Counted from the stretch's first letter, positions 9,328 to 18,014 are shown. The stretch is 64,000 bases of DNA from Pedobacter sp. KBW06 (GCF_003852525.1 NZ_QAJL01000004.1:594009-658008), one strand, 5' to 3'. Notes: generated from the letters alone by a model not told the origin. Made by a program: numbers and translations.

Positions 9328-9435
9328 CTGTAGGGGAAGGAGTCGAACCTTCAAGGAGTAGTTAGCCCTTACGGGTTTTCCATATTCTCCACCACCGAGA
9401 CAAGGAGGTGCGTCTGCCAGTTTCACCACCCTACA
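9328..9435 (-). tRNA. Class II tRNA-like gene, anticodon position reads GUC, enlarged variable arm (copy B, no CCA)
   Basis: Sister of copy A, 100 bp upstream of it on the same strand. Acceptor TGTAGGG (9429-9435) pairs with CCCTACA (9329-9335); the A-B difference is compensatory. The anticodon arm (9392-9408) is the same CCTCC-TTGTCTC-GGTGG, with GUC at 9399-9401. The T-arm is again GAAGG-TTCGACT-CCTTC. The variable arm is ~39 nt, closed by GGAG/CTCC (9387-9390 with 9355-9358), which covaries with GGGG/CCCC of copy A, and holds a CCC-GTAA-GGG hairpin with a GNRA loop. The G73 position is followed by CAA, so CCA must be added. Paired changes at two helices show both RNAs are kept as structures. 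Confidence 0.65.
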
Positions 9436-9556
9436 GAGTATAAGCAAATGTTAAAAGAACGTTTTTTTTGTTACTTGCTTGATACAAATGTAATAACAAC
9501 CCAAATACGTTGCAAATATTTTAATCATATTATTTTATTTTTACCATATTTATAAT

Positions 9557-9564
9557 TATATTTG
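9557..9564 (+). promoter_or_regulatory. -7 box for the lrp-like gene
   Basis: TATATTTG matches TAnnTTTG exactly and lies 26 bp before the ATG at 9590. No clear -33 TTTG is seen at the expected distance. Confidence 0.5.
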
Positions 9565-9589
9565 AATATCGTTAACAAATATCAAAATC

Positions 9590-10063
9590 ATGCTTAAAAA
9601 AGAAAGCCAAAATTTAGAAATTGATAACCTGGATATTGACATTTTAAAACAGTTGATGCAGGATGCTACGAAACCCTATACTGAAATCGCTAAAGATCTG
9701 ATCGTTTCGGGTGGAACGATCCACGTAAGGATGAAAAAACTTCAGGAAATGGGCATTATTAAGGGTTCTCATTTGATCATTGATGCGCAAAAAGCAGGTT
9801 ATGACATCTGCGCCTTCTTAGGGATCTACCTGGAAAAAGGAATTCAGTACAAAGATGCGGTAGCACAGCTGAGTAAAATTAAAGAAGTAGTAGAACTCCA
9901 TTATACCACCGGTGCCTATAGTATGTTTGCCAAAATCATCTGTAGAGACACCAATCATTTAAGACATGTCCTGAATGAGGAAATCCAGGCTGTTGAAGGG
10001 ATTCAGCGTACAGAAACCCTGATTTCATTGGAAGAAAGCATCAGAAGACAGATTGAATTGTAA
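9590..10063 (+). CDS. Lrp/AsnC-family transcriptional regulator
   Basis: 157 residues, normal for the family. The N-terminal winged helix-turn-helix covers about 12-62 ('IDILKQLMQDATKPYTEIAK' then 'GGTIHVRMKKLQEMGIIKGS'). The C-terminal RAM ligand-binding domain covers about 75-150, with 'VVELHYTTGAYSMFAKI' and 'EGIQRTETLISLEES'. Such proteins form DNA-wrapping oligomers and respond to amino acids or small metabolites; this effector is unknown. It lies alone between the tRNA-like pair and the RtcB-1 promoter, and the next promoter starts 24 bp after its stop, so it is not part of the RtcB operon. Confidence 0.9.
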   Translation: MLKKESQNLEIDNLDIDILKQLMQDATKPYTEIAKDLIVSGGTIHVRMKKLQEMGIIKGSHLIIDAQKAGYDICAFLGIYLEKGIQYKDAVAQLSKIKEVVELHYTTGAYSMFAKIICRDTNHLRHVLNEEIQAVEGIQRTETLISLEESIRRQIEL

Positions 10064-10086
10064 TTCAATCTGTTTTTCTATAAAGA

Positions 10087-10119
10087 TTTGCTTTCTATTT
10101 AAATTAAATGATACCTTTG
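10087..10119 (+). promoter_or_regulatory. Bacteroidota-type promoter of the RtcB-1 operon
   Basis: TTTG (10087-10090), 21 bp, then TACCTTTG (10112-10119), an exact match to TAnnTTTG. Transcription should begin near 10125, leaving a leader of about 270 nt before the first large gene at 10394. Confidence 0.7.
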
Positions 10120-10124
10120 CAGTA

Positions 10125-10393
10125 ATTCCTTACTATTCATTGTTTTAAAACCAAGGAATCATGACTGAACGTTTCAACATATCGCCCCTTTCGAACGCTG
10201 CCTGATCCAGGCGGACGTCATCACATTTACTTCTTAGTATCGTGTAATCAGCTGTCTGGCTATTTAGGCCGGGATTGCTATTTCGTCTGCCATATTTTCA
10301 AGGTCCCGTTGCGAACTCAATAAGGGTATATCCTCCATCTGAGGATGAATTGATTCAATTCAACTACTATTATATTTTTTTGAGTACAGTCCA
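10125..10393 (+). ncRNA. Structured 5' leader of the RtcB-1 operon (unidentified RNA element)
   Basis: About 270 nt between the promoter and the 253-residue protein, with four local hairpins. They are CTGCCTG-ATC-CAGGCGG (10198-10214), CTGGC-TATTTAG-GCCGG (10256-10272), TCCTC-CATCT-GAGGA (10331-10345) and, directly adjacent, TGAATTG-ATT-CAATTCA (10346-10362). A 14-codon reading frame lies in the first third, its stop inside the first hairpin. I do not recognise a known riboswitch. The layout resembles a regulatory leader, either translation-coupled or damage-sensing. Confidence 0.5.
10161..10205 (+). CDS. Possible 14-residue leader peptide
   Basis: The frame reads MTERFNISPLSNAA then TGA. 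It begins ~36 nt after the expected transcription start and is preceded by CCAAGGA, a plausible ribosome site. Its stop codon sits inside the first leader hairpin (10198-10214), the usual geometry for a peptide whose translation controls downstream folding. Short frames occur by chance, so this rests on position only. Confidence 0.3.
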   Translation: MTERFNISPLSNAA

Positions 10394-11155
10394 ATGGACA
10401 ATTATGAACAATCGTTCGATGTCTTGCAGTACAGATTAAAATCTGCGAGGAGGAAGAAACGATTACAAAAAAAAGATTTCGATAAGCAATTAATTCAAAT
10501 CATTAAAAAGGAAAGGATTCTTTGGCAAGAAAGACGTGATTTACCCATGGTCCCGCTTGAAAATCCATATCAGAAAGGATGGAAACGTTATTTCGTGGTA
10601 AGGGATGACATCAAAAGATCTCCTTCGGCCGGCTTTTTCAGTACACTTTTAGAAAAGATCAATACGGTGCAATACCATCCGGACAAATCTTTCAAGATAA
10701 AGAAGAGAAGAAGAGGCTCCCGCAAAAGAAGCAAGGGACCTGAGGTTAGAAGACAGTTTTTGCAGGAGTTTTCGGAATGGCACTGGAACCACCACAGCCT
10801 AAAGCTGACGGAACTGGAGAAAGCGCATTTTCATTTATACGAAAAGACCAGCAAAGATGGAAAATCAAAATGTCTTGTTTACCGGTTTAATGAGCCCTGG
10901 CGCTATGTGTTGCAAGTAAAGCCGCATATCATCACTGAAGTGAAAATGGTAGACGGGCTCCTGGAACAGGAAATCCAACTGCTGGATAATTATATTACAA
11001 ACCATTATTTGAAGCGCAGAATGAACAAGTTAACCGGCCGCGGATACTGCCCCTACGGCTGGGGAGAGGAAGTAAAACCCCGCTATCGATTTCAAATGCA
11101 AAACCGCACATTACCCGCCCTTTTGGAGGAATGTGCCAATGATGAACAATATTAA
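10394..11155 (+). CDS. Uncharacterised basic protein upstream of RtcB
   Basis: 253 residues, not assigned to a family. It is strongly basic: a Lys/Arg cluster near the N terminus ('SARRKKRLQKKDF', about 18-30) and another in the middle ('KIKKRRRGSRKRSKGPEVRR', about 96-115). No signal peptide or membrane segment is seen. Aromatic-rich conserved-looking stretches include 'NPYQKGWKRYFVVRDD', 'FSEWHWNHHSLKL' and 'LTGRGYCPYGWGEEVKPRY'. It is not PrfH: no GGQ motif is present. The stop is 5 bp before the RtcB start, so the two are translated from one mRNA. An RNA- or ribosome-binding partner of the ligase is a reasonable guess from charge and context only. Confidence 0.7.
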   Translation: MDNYEQSFDVLQYRLKSARRKKRLQKKDFDKQLIQIIKKERILWQERRDLPMVPLENPYQKGWKRYFVVRDDIKRSPSAGFFSTLLEKINTVQYHPDKSFKIKKRRRGSRKRSKGPEVRRQFLQEFSEWHWNHHSLKLTELEKAHFHLYEKTSKDGKSKCLVYRFNEPWRYVLQVKPHIITEVKMVDGLLEQEIQLLDNYITNHYLKRRMNKLTGRGYCPYGWGEEVKPRYRFQMQNRTLPALLEECANDEQY

Positions 11156-11160
11156 ACGCG

Positions 11161-12561
11161 ATGAGCATTTTAAAAACAAAAGAACTAAGTAAAATAGGTT
11201 ATACAAATGATAAAGCAAGAAGTTTAGTGATCAATACGATCTCTAAAAACTTCAAGCATCATTCAAAAAACCAGATCATAGAATTATTATTAAATATTAA
11301 AAACACTCCTGAAAATTATGTAGAAGACGAACATTTGGGCAAAATTGCCGAAACATTTATGGATAAGATAAAGGAAGTTCATTTCCAATCTTATCAGCTG
11401 TTACAGGAAAGCGGAATGCTAAAGACCTATGGCAGCAAGGAGATTGAACATGGCGCAAAGAAACAAATGGAGCTGGCGATGTCCCTTCCTGTTGTTACTC
11501 AGGGTGCTTTAATGCCGGATGCACATAGCGGTTATGGATTACCCATTGGAGGGGTCCTGGCTACGGATAATGCGGTTATTCCTTATGCTGTTGGTGTAGA
11601 TATTGGCTGCAGAATGGCACTGAGCATTATAGATGAAGGTGATAGTTTTTTTAAACGTTATAGTCACCAGATGAAAGTGGCACTAAAAGAACTCACTCAT
11701 TTTGGAATGGAGGGCTCATTAGACATCCAGCCAGAACACGACATCCTGGACAGTCCTGTTTTTAAAGAAACAGAACTACTCAAGAAACTTCATGGCAAAG
11801 CTTTCAGGCAACTGGGCAGCTCTGGAAGCGGCAATCACTTTGTAGAATTTGGCGAAATAGAGCTGTATGACAACAATACATTAGGCTTACCGGCAAAGAA
11901 GTACATGGCTTTGCTGACGCATTCAGGAAGTCGTGGTTTAGGTGCAAATGTAGCGATGCATTATACCAAAATTGCCATGGATACCTGCAGGTTACCTAAA
12001 GAGGCGAAAAGTCTGGCCTGGCTGGATATGAATACAGAGGCGGGTCAGGAATACTGGTTAAGTATGAACCTTGCAGGTGATTACGCAAGGGCTTGTCATG
12101 ATGTGATTCATTCCAGTCTCTTAAAATCCTTAGGCTTACAGGCTTTGGCAAAGGTGGAAAACCACCACAACTTCGCCTGGAAAGACAAGTTAGCTGATGG
12201 AAAGGAGGTCATAGTACACCGCAAAGGTGCCACTCCTGCCCACCAGGGAGAACTGGGGATTATTCCCGGCAGCATGGCTACCGCAGCTTATCTCGTGATG
12301 GGCAAAGGGGTTGAAAATGCTTTACATTCTGCCGCACATGGTGCCGGAAGGGCCATGAGCAGGCAAAAAGCGAAGAACAACACGACTGCGTCCGCTTTGA
12401 AGAAAATGCTGGCAACCGCGGGTGTGACTTTAATTGGGGGAAGCGTTGAGGAGAATCCATCGGCCTATAAAGACATCGAAAGAGTGATGCACGCCCAGAA
12501 GGACCTGGTCGAAGTACATGGAAAGTTCTTTCCTAAGATCGTCCGGATGAACAGAGATTAA
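11161..12561 (+). CDS. rtcB: RtcB-family RNA ligase (copy 1)
   Basis: 466 residues. RtcB joins an RNA 2',3'-cyclic phosphate or 3'-phosphate end to a 5'-OH end using GTP and Mn2+. The family landmarks are present: 'MPDAHSGYGLPIGGVLAT', 'GVDIGCRMAL' with metal ligands Asp147 and Cys150, 'GSSGSGNHFVEFG', 'HSGSRGLG', 'ENHHNFAW' and 'HRKGATPA'. The guanylylated histidine is His393 in 'SAAHGAGRAMSR'. The N-terminal ~90 residues are helical and differ most from copy 2, while the core is clearly homologous. It is second in an operon with the basic protein and is followed by a strong terminator. Damaged tRNA or rRNA is the likely substrate. Confidence 0.95.
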   Translation: MSILKTKELSKIGYTNDKARSLVINTISKNFKHHSKNQIIELLLNIKNTPENYVEDEHLGKIAETFMDKIKEVHFQSYQLLQESGMLKTYGSKEIEHGAKKQMELAMSLPVVTQGALMPDAHSGYGLPIGGVLATDNAVIPYAVGVDIGCRMALSIIDEGDSFFKRYSHQMKVALKELTHFGMEGSLDIQPEHDILDSPVFKETELLKKLHGKAFRQLGSSGSGNHFVEFGEIELYDNNTLGLPAKKYMALLTHSGSRGLGANVAMHYTKIAMDTCRLPKEAKSLAWLDMNTEAGQEYWLSMNLAGDYARACHDVIHSSLLKSLGLQALAKVENHHNFAWKDKLADGKEVIVHRKGATPAHQGELGIIPGSMATAAYLVMGKGVENALHSAAHGAGRAMSRQKAKNNTTASALKKMLATAGVTLIGGSVEENPSAYKDIERVMHAQKDLVEVHGKFFPKIVRMNRD

Positions 12562-12568
12562 TACTTTG

Positions 12569-12604
12569 GACCGTATACATGAAATTGTATACGGTCTTTT
12601 TTTT
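12569..12604 (+). terminator. Terminator after RtcB-1
   Basis: GACCGTATAC (12569-12578) pairs with GTATACGGTC (12587-12596) around an 8-nt loop, followed by eight T. The T-run overlaps the 3' end of the convergent effector gene at 12603. Confidence 0.9.
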
Positions 12605-15600
12605 AAGCCAGTGTGCTAAAACTATTCTGATTTTCGCTGTTTTTAATTCTTGCAAGCATGGTTTTTGAATCTTCGAACATGTATTTTTCGTTGTATTTAT
12701 CCAATCCATCCATCAGTGCCAGATATTCATTAATCGCTTCTCCGTCCTGTTTATACACCGGGTCCTTAGTTTCTGTCAGATAAGCGTATAAGCGGTGCTC
12801 GTATTCATTAGTTTCAGGTTCAGATAATTTGTGCTCCTGATGTATGCCTGCCATATATTGTCGAAAACGATCATCGGAGTTGACCGAGAACAGCTTCTGA
12901 AACTCTTCCCAGGCTTCCTCCATTGCTTTATCCACTTCTTCCGTCTTCTCCTTCATAAAACCCTGAAAACGGTCGTAACGCCTGCCAAGCTCTTCCACAG
13001 ATTCGTTCATTTGATTTGAAAAGTCCCTTACGGCCTGCTCCATCTCTCCCTGAAGCTTTTTAAGCTTTCTGGTTGACATTTTTTCAAAACGTGCGATCGC
13101 TGCTTTCAAATCTTCGATGGACTTTCTTAATTTTTCAATATATCTCCGGATATCGGCTTTCAACTCCATATAGCTCTCTATCACCTGTTCCTTTCTTTTT
13201 TCAAACTCGTCAATAGCCCGGTTAATTGCATCCACAGTATCTTCTGTGCGCTTTTTAAAACCCGCTTCTTTGTTGAGGTCTTCAATTTTATGGACGTTGC
13301 TGTTTACCCATTGAAGGACTGTTGCATCCATCCAGGTACCTAAACCGGGATGAACCATGGCTTCTTTCATTTTAGCAATAAAATCATTAGCAGTGACCGT
13401 TCCAGATATCAAGTTCTCCATATTATCCTTTTGCATACTCAGCGCCTCAATAGCCAGCGCAGCGGCTAAACTATGAAGGGGGTGCCCAGGATCATCTTTA
13501 GCCAATTGAGAGTGGGAAGGGTTTGAACTCAGAACCTTATAACTCTGAATATTTTGACCAACGACTATTCCCTTCTCCATTACCTCCAAACAACTTACAA
13601 TTACTTTCTTTATCACATTCATCAATGCATTATAAAGACTATCTATGATTTTTTGGACAAACAGAATAACCAGGCCTAATAAAGGGCTCTTCTTCTTGAT
13701 CTCAATCAGTATCGTAATTGCAATGCTTCGAACTTCTATAAAAGTCTTATAGTACTCCAGGATTTCCGTTTTTGCTTTACCTGTTTCCGCGCCTTGCTTA
13801 TCCATTTCTTTCTGATTAAGCTTAATATCTGTCAGCCATGCAATGATTAGCATATCCACTAATGTCAATGCCGCCTTGGCATAATCGTTAAGCCCGCTCT
13901 CCATCATTAAATTCTTAAGACTGATCTCCTTTTGCTCAAAGAGTTTTTTTGCCGCATCAGCCAGACTATGGACCGTATCCGCACTGGAAAAGAAACCTGA
14001 AACGACTGGCAAAGCACTAATATAAGCCTCTCCATTCAGCGTAAGCCCGAGGTCTGTAGCGACTCTAATCCCAATTGTCGTAGTATTACGGAAATAAGCA
14101 TTGTAGATTCGTTTTTGAGTCGGATACTTTTTATTAAACTCAGGATCAGTGCTCGTGCTTTTAAACACAAACATCCCCCGATAGCTAACCCTCAGGTGTT
14201 CTAATCTCACCAACTCCCCTTTTCCTTCAAAAAAATCTGCTACATCAGGCCAAATATCAGCCTCTGTAGATTTTTTAGCTGGAAAGTCACTGATAAAATT
14301 ACCCAGATCCTGACGTTTTTCAACTTTTTCGACCTTATATCCTTTCTGCTTGAAATTTGTAGGCTCCACCCATGGATATACCGATATCCCTAACTTAATC
14401 AGGCTGATTTCAGCAAAGTTTGTATGCGCAAAATAATCTTCGAGTACATGGAAAGCATTACCGATATTAATTAAGCCTCTGTTTTTTTCATATTCGCTAG
14501 TTCCGGATTTATACTTGGCAACGCCCTTATTTAGCTCTTTTTCTATATAGGATAGGGCAGTGGGAACACCGACTCCTTTCTTAGCATATTTACCGGTTCC
14601 CAGAGAATTGGATATCGGGCAAAAATCCGTTTCCTGATCTCCTTCAGTATTTCTTATAATTCCCTGCAATCCCATCTTCTCTCCCAAAGGAACATCAACA
14701 TCCTCAGGCTTTTGTCCTGGGCTGGGGCAGCAAAAAATATCGTTATTAATTTCATCAAAGGCCCGGGCATACAATGGATTATCAATATGCTGCTCAGGTG
14801 CATACACCCCCAATTCTTCTTTGGTAAAACCACCAAAGTTCTTAACAAATAAAACATAATCCGCTGCCAATTGGGCCGCCTTCAGCCCCATACTAACTGC
14901 TATTTTTTCCAGTTTTTCGGTAATGGGATTTTTTGCAGGCTTAGCGGGATCAGTTAAACCTTGACCCGGTCCTCCCATTGGCTCTGGCATATCGCCAATT
15001 AATTCCTGAATTGTATGATGGGCAGCCAGCACCTCAATGATCAATGTCCAGCTTTCTCTATTTGGTTTTACAGGATCTAAAAATTTAAGGCCTCTAAAGT
15101 TTTCTATTTTGCTCAGAATATCGGGAGGGTACATGGCAGTTGAAGGCGTGATACATTGACTCATGTCGCGCATATAGTTTCCGAGATACAGGAAACTAAG
15201 CTGTTTTTCATTCAGGATAGCTTCTTGTCTTTTATCTTCAGGAGAAAAAACTTGTTTTTCCAGATCAAAATGGCCATACTCCTTCATTTTCGCGTTTACT
15301 TTTCCAGCCTTGAAATATTCTCTTTCATTGCTTTTATAGTCTTTTTCAAAACGTCCCATTACCTTACTAATCTCTTCATTCAAATCAGAGAGATCAAGCT
15401 TCAAGGCTCCGCTATCACCATTCACCTTGGCTATAGCATATTCAATATCTTTGTCTTCAAGAACATTAAAATTGGTAAAGTAGTAGGCAAAAACCTGGCC
15501 TTCATCATGAACCGCATCCCCCTTTTGACTGGAATATTCATTGCGAAGAATATCATCCAAAAAATGACCATATTCTTCAAGAAGCCCCTGCAATAAATAT

Positions 15601-16208
15601 GAATTTGCTACTTTATCTCCTTTTTTTGCCTTAATTACCGTCGACTTATTAATCTCTATGACCCGATCTTTCCAAACATATGCAGCAATAAATCCATTGG
15701 CATTTACGAGTCTTAATTTAGGATTAAGCTTATCTTTCTTCTTCTCGCTAAAATCCTTATAAAGCTGCTCATATGCTTTCAAAGGAATGTCCTTGTCAAA
15801 AAAGACTTCTAATAACATGCTAAAAGTTGATTGAGCGACCTCTTCCGCTAACCTTTCCACCTGTTTATAAGCATAATCACTCTCAATGCTTATATCCTCG
15901 GCCTCAACGACTTCTTCCGGCCTCTTTTTACTTCCGCCACTAGGTTCCAAAATACATGCAGTAACACATCCTGTGCTTTGAATGACTGCGCCCCCAGCTG
16001 TTTTTGCCTGCACAAAAGTAAGTGGTTTGTTGTTCAGTCGAATGCCCGGTACAAATTCAGCAGGGGCATCCATGCCCCCTTGATTTTTAAGTATTTGAGA
16101 ACCCATTGTAGCTATTGGCTTACCATTCAGGGTGGCTAAATTACATGGGACTTTTACAATCAAACCATCCGTAGTTGGGTCTGTTAAAATCGCGACTATT
16201 TTAGACAT
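12603..16208 (-). CDS. Type VI secretion effector: PAAR-like N-terminus with HET-C domain
   Basis: 1201 residues, no signal peptide. Residues 1-90 form a PAAR-like (DUF4280-type) spike-tip domain ('VKVPCNLATLNGKPIATMGS' and a 'TGCVTACILEPSGGSKK' end). A HET-C-like domain centres on about 520-680, with 'NIGNAFHVLEDYFAHTNFAE' (about 577-596). This His/Asp/His pattern is shared with zinc-dependent phospholipase-C-like HET-C proteins and suggests a membrane-damaging enzyme. Hydrophobic helices around 835-880 ('LLGLVILFVQKIIDSLYNAL') could insert in membranes. About residues 1010-1130 are a long charged coiled coil. Genes for VgrG and two lipoproteins lie directly upstream on the same strand, 3 bp from the nearer lipoprotein gene. 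Secretion role is well supported; enzymatic activity is inference. Confidence 0.75.
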   Translation of the reverse strand: MSKIVAILTDPTTDGLIVKVPCNLATLNGKPIATMGSQILKNQGGMDAPAEFVPGIRLNNKPLTFVQAKTAGGAVIQSTGCVTACILEPSGGSKKRPEEVVEAEDISIESDYAYKQVERLAEEVAQSTFSMLLEVFFDKDIPLKAYEQLYKDFSEKKKDKLNPKLRLVNANGFIAAYVWKDRVIEINKSTVIKAKKGDKVANSYLLQGLLEEYGHFLDDILRNEYSSQKGDAVHDEGQVFAYYFTNFNVLEDKDIEYAIAKVNGDSGALKLDLSDLNEEISKVMGRFEKDYKSNEREYFKAGKVNAKMKEYGHFDLEKQVFSPEDKRQEAILNEKQLSFLYLGNYMRDMSQCITPSTAMYPPDILSKIENFRGLKFLDPVKPNRESWTLIIEVLAAHHTIQELIGDMPEPMGGPGQGLTDPAKPAKNPITEKLEKIAVSMGLKAAQLAADYVLFVKNFGGFTKEELGVYAPEQHIDNPLYARAFDEINNDIFCCPSPGQKPEDVDVPLGEKMGLQGIIRNTEGDQETDFCPISNSLGTGKYAKKGVGVPTALSYIEKELNKGVAKYKSGTSEYEKNRGLINIGNAFHVLEDYFAHTNFAEISLIKLGISVYPWVEPTNFKQKGYKVEKVEKRQDLGNFISDFPAKKSTEADIWPDVADFFEGKGELVRLEHLRVSYRGMFVFKSTSTDPEFNKKYPTQKRIYNAYFRNTTTIGIRVATDLGLTLNGEAYISALPVVSGFFSSADTVHSLADAAKKLFEQKEISLKNLMMESGLNDYAKAALTLVDMLIIAWLTDIKLNQKEMDKQGAETGKAKTEILEYYKTFIEVRSIAITILIEIKKKSPLLGLVILFVQKIIDSLYNALMNVIKKVIVSCLEVMEKGIVVGQNIQSYKVLSSNPSHSQLAKDDPGHPLHSLAAALAIEALSMQKDNMENLISGTVTANDFIAKMKEAMVHPGLGTWMDATVLQWVNSNVHKIEDLNKEAGFKKRTEDTVDAINRAIDEFEKRKEQVIESYMELKADIRRYIEKLRKSIEDLKAAIARFEKMSTRKLKKLQGEMEQAVRDFSNQMNESVEELGRRYDRFQGFMKEKTEEVDKAMEEAWEEFQKLFSVNSDDRFRQYMAGIHQEHKLSEPETNEYEHRLYAYLTETKDPVYKQDGEAINEYLALMDGLDKYNEKYMFEDSKTMLARIKNSENQNSFSTLA

Positions 16209-16211
16209 AAT

Positions 16212-17009
16212 TTAGGGTTTTATTTCCGCATGATCATCCGTATATTCATACACAATACTTGTCATAAATGATGGCTTTCTTTCACCATCGGGCTCTCTTT
16301 GGTATTTGATCTCAATATTCGTTAAGTTTTCCTGCTTCAATCGTGGATCTGGCTGGCAAGCTTCCATTCGGGGATTACCGACAGTAGAATATACTTTTGC
16401 ATATGCCCAACTTCTTCTTGCATTAAACACAGGCTTGTGGTTCTCTCTCATTAATTTATTAATTTCATCTGGCATCATATCATCACTTATAATGACTCCA
16501 TTTATCCGAACATACTTCGCACCAGGTATTGAAAATCCATAAGAATCTGGATTGTCTTTTTTTTGTTCATGCTCTTCTTTCGTCACATCTCCCATCATAA
16601 TCTGTATAGTGGTAGGAACAGTTGTATAGCTCGCATTTGTAGCTTCTGCTTCTGCGATACTGACTCCTCCTTTATATCTTCTGACAGCCAATACGAAAAC
16701 TGGCACATCCTGATAATATAACCGTCCCTTACGTTCCTTATAATTTGATCCTAATATTCGTTTTAAATTAGAAATCGAATCATGTAAAAGAATCTGCTTC
16801 CCATTATAATACAATTTGCAATAATCAATTTCCAGGCGGTGTTTCCCTTTTGCCCAAAGCTTTTGAAGTTCAGCCTGATCTGGTCTTTTAGTGATCCCTT
16901 CCTTTTTACCTTTTTCCTCCTTTTTACTTTGCCCACTGCAGGCCGTAAAGCAAAAGAAGAGTAAGCAAAAAGAGAATATCTTGACATTTTTCATTTTTAG
17001 CAGATTCAT
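16212..17009 (-). CDS. Lipoprotein, candidate immunity protein (paralogue B)
   Basis: 265 residues with a lipoprotein signal (lipobox FTAC, Cys24 from this start). A start at the second Met (residue 6, 'MKNVKIFSF') is equally plausible. The mature region after a Lys/Glu-rich linker contains 'HRLEIDYCKLYYNGKQI', 'HDSISNLKRI', 'EAEATNASYTTVP' and 'CQPDPRLKQE', all shared with the neighbouring paralogue; both end 'AEIKP'. The family is not one I can name with a proven function. Position 3 bp upstream of the effector gene and envelope anchoring suggest it protects the producer from the effector. A structural accessory of the secretion system is the alternative. Confidence 0.65.
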   Translation of the reverse strand: MNLLKMKNVKIFSFCLLFFCFTACSGQSKKEEKGKKEGITKRPDQAELQKLWAKGKHRLEIDYCKLYYNGKQILLHDSISNLKRILGSNYKERKGRLYYQDVPVFVLAVRRYKGGVSIAEAEATNASYTTVPTTIQIMMGDVTKEEHEQKKDNPDSYGFSIPGAKYVRINGVIISDDMMPDEINKLMRENHKPVFNARRSWAYAKVYSTVGNPRMEACQPDPRLKQENLTNIEIKYQREPDGERKPSFMTSIVYEYTDDHAEIKP

Positions 17010-17192
17010 TTTTTATTTCCTAAGGTTTAGTTTCATTTCATCATTCTATATAAGATCAAAGATCCCGATCAAACACGTTTATTTACTTCTAATTTATTTC
17101 GTAACCTATGCTCAAAGCTTAAGCCAGAAAAACAACATTTATTTAGTTCTACACTGCATATCTTCTAATAAGACATAGCTCTTCATCAAAAT
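17010..17192. other. AT-rich spacer between the two paralogous lipoprotein genes
   Basis: 183 bp of AT-rich DNA with no convincing reading frame or hairpin. It is much longer than the other gaps of this cluster (1-3 bp) and may be scar sequence from the duplication or hold a secondary promoter. Confidence 0.4.
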
Positions 17193-18014
17193 TCAAGGTT
17201 TAATTTCTGCGTAACGATTAGAATATTGATAGGTAATGCTCGTCATGTAAGAAGGCTCACTTTCATCATCCGGCTTCGTTTGGTATCTAATTTCAATATC
17301 TGTCCAATCCTCCTGTTTTAAACGTGGATCAGGTTGACATTGCTCCATCCGAGGGTTACCAGTAGAAGAATACACCTTCGCGTACGCCCAGGTTCTTCTG
17401 GCACCAAATACGGGTTTGCGATTGCTTTCCATTAGCTCATTTATTTTATCAGGCATCATATCACTACTGATAATAGCTCCATTTATTTTGATGTATTTTG
17501 CTTTTGGAATTGATCCAGCATATGAATTTGAACCTGTAGTTGTTTTTTCAGAGGCTTCTTTTTTACCCCCTCCCATCATAATCTGTATGCTAACAGGAAC
17601 AGTAGTATAGCTCGCGTTTGTAGCTTCCGCCTCTGCAGTGCTAACCCCTCCTTTAAATCTTTTCCTAAGCATTACAAACACCGGTACATCCTGATAGAAC
17701 AACCCTCCCATATCATTGTCTTTATAATTAGCCCCTATTATTCGTTTTAAATTAGAAATCGAATCATGTAACATAATCTGTTTTCCATTGTAGTACAACT
17801 TGCAATAATCAATCTCCAGGCGATGTTTTTCTTGTGTCCAAAGCTTTTGCAGTTCTTTCTGGTCCCTGATTTTGTTTGTCTTTCTTTTGCCGCTCTGCCC
17901 GCTACAGGCCATAAAACAAAAGAACAAAACCATGCAAAAGATCATTTTTATGCCAAGCCAGCATCCCTGCCTCGTTCTCCTATTTATAAGCGATTGAAAT
18001 TCATTCCTGACCAT
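17193..18014 (-). CDS. Lipoprotein, candidate immunity protein (paralogue A)
   Basis: 273 residues from the ATG that overlaps the VgrG stop in a TAATG, which suggests translational coupling. A shorter start at the internal 'MIFCMVLFFCFMAC' (about 17945) gives a cleaner lipoprotein signal, and both are possible. The mature domain matches paralogue B along its whole length, by eye about two-thirds identical: 'HRLEIDYCKLYYNGKQIM', 'EAEATNASYTTVP', 'RRTWAYAKVYSSTGNPRME', 'CQPDPRLKQED'. Two similar but diverged lipoproteins between a VgrG and its effector are typical of immunity gene duplication. Function remains inferred from context. Confidence 0.65.
   Translation of the reverse strand: MVRNEFQSLINRRTRQGCWLGIKMIFCMVLFFCFMACSGQSGKRKTNKIRDQKELQKLWTQEKHRLEIDYCKLYYNGKQIMLHDSISNLKRIIGANYKDNDMGGLFYQDVPVFVMLRKRFKGGVSTAEAEATNASYTTVPVSIQIMMGGGKKEASEKTTTGSNSYAGSIPKAKYIKINGAIISSDMMPDKINELMESNRKPVFGARRTWAYAKVYSSTGNPRMEQCQPDPRLKQEDWTDIEIRYQTKPDDESEPSYMTSITYQYSNRYAEIKP

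Noticed and set aside
9082..9435. tmRNA or its halves
   Set aside because: No tag reading frame, far too short, and each copy is a full cloverleaf on its own.
10394..11155. PrfH-type release factor next to RtcB
   Set aside because: No GGQ motif and wrong composition; the protein is basic and of unknown family.
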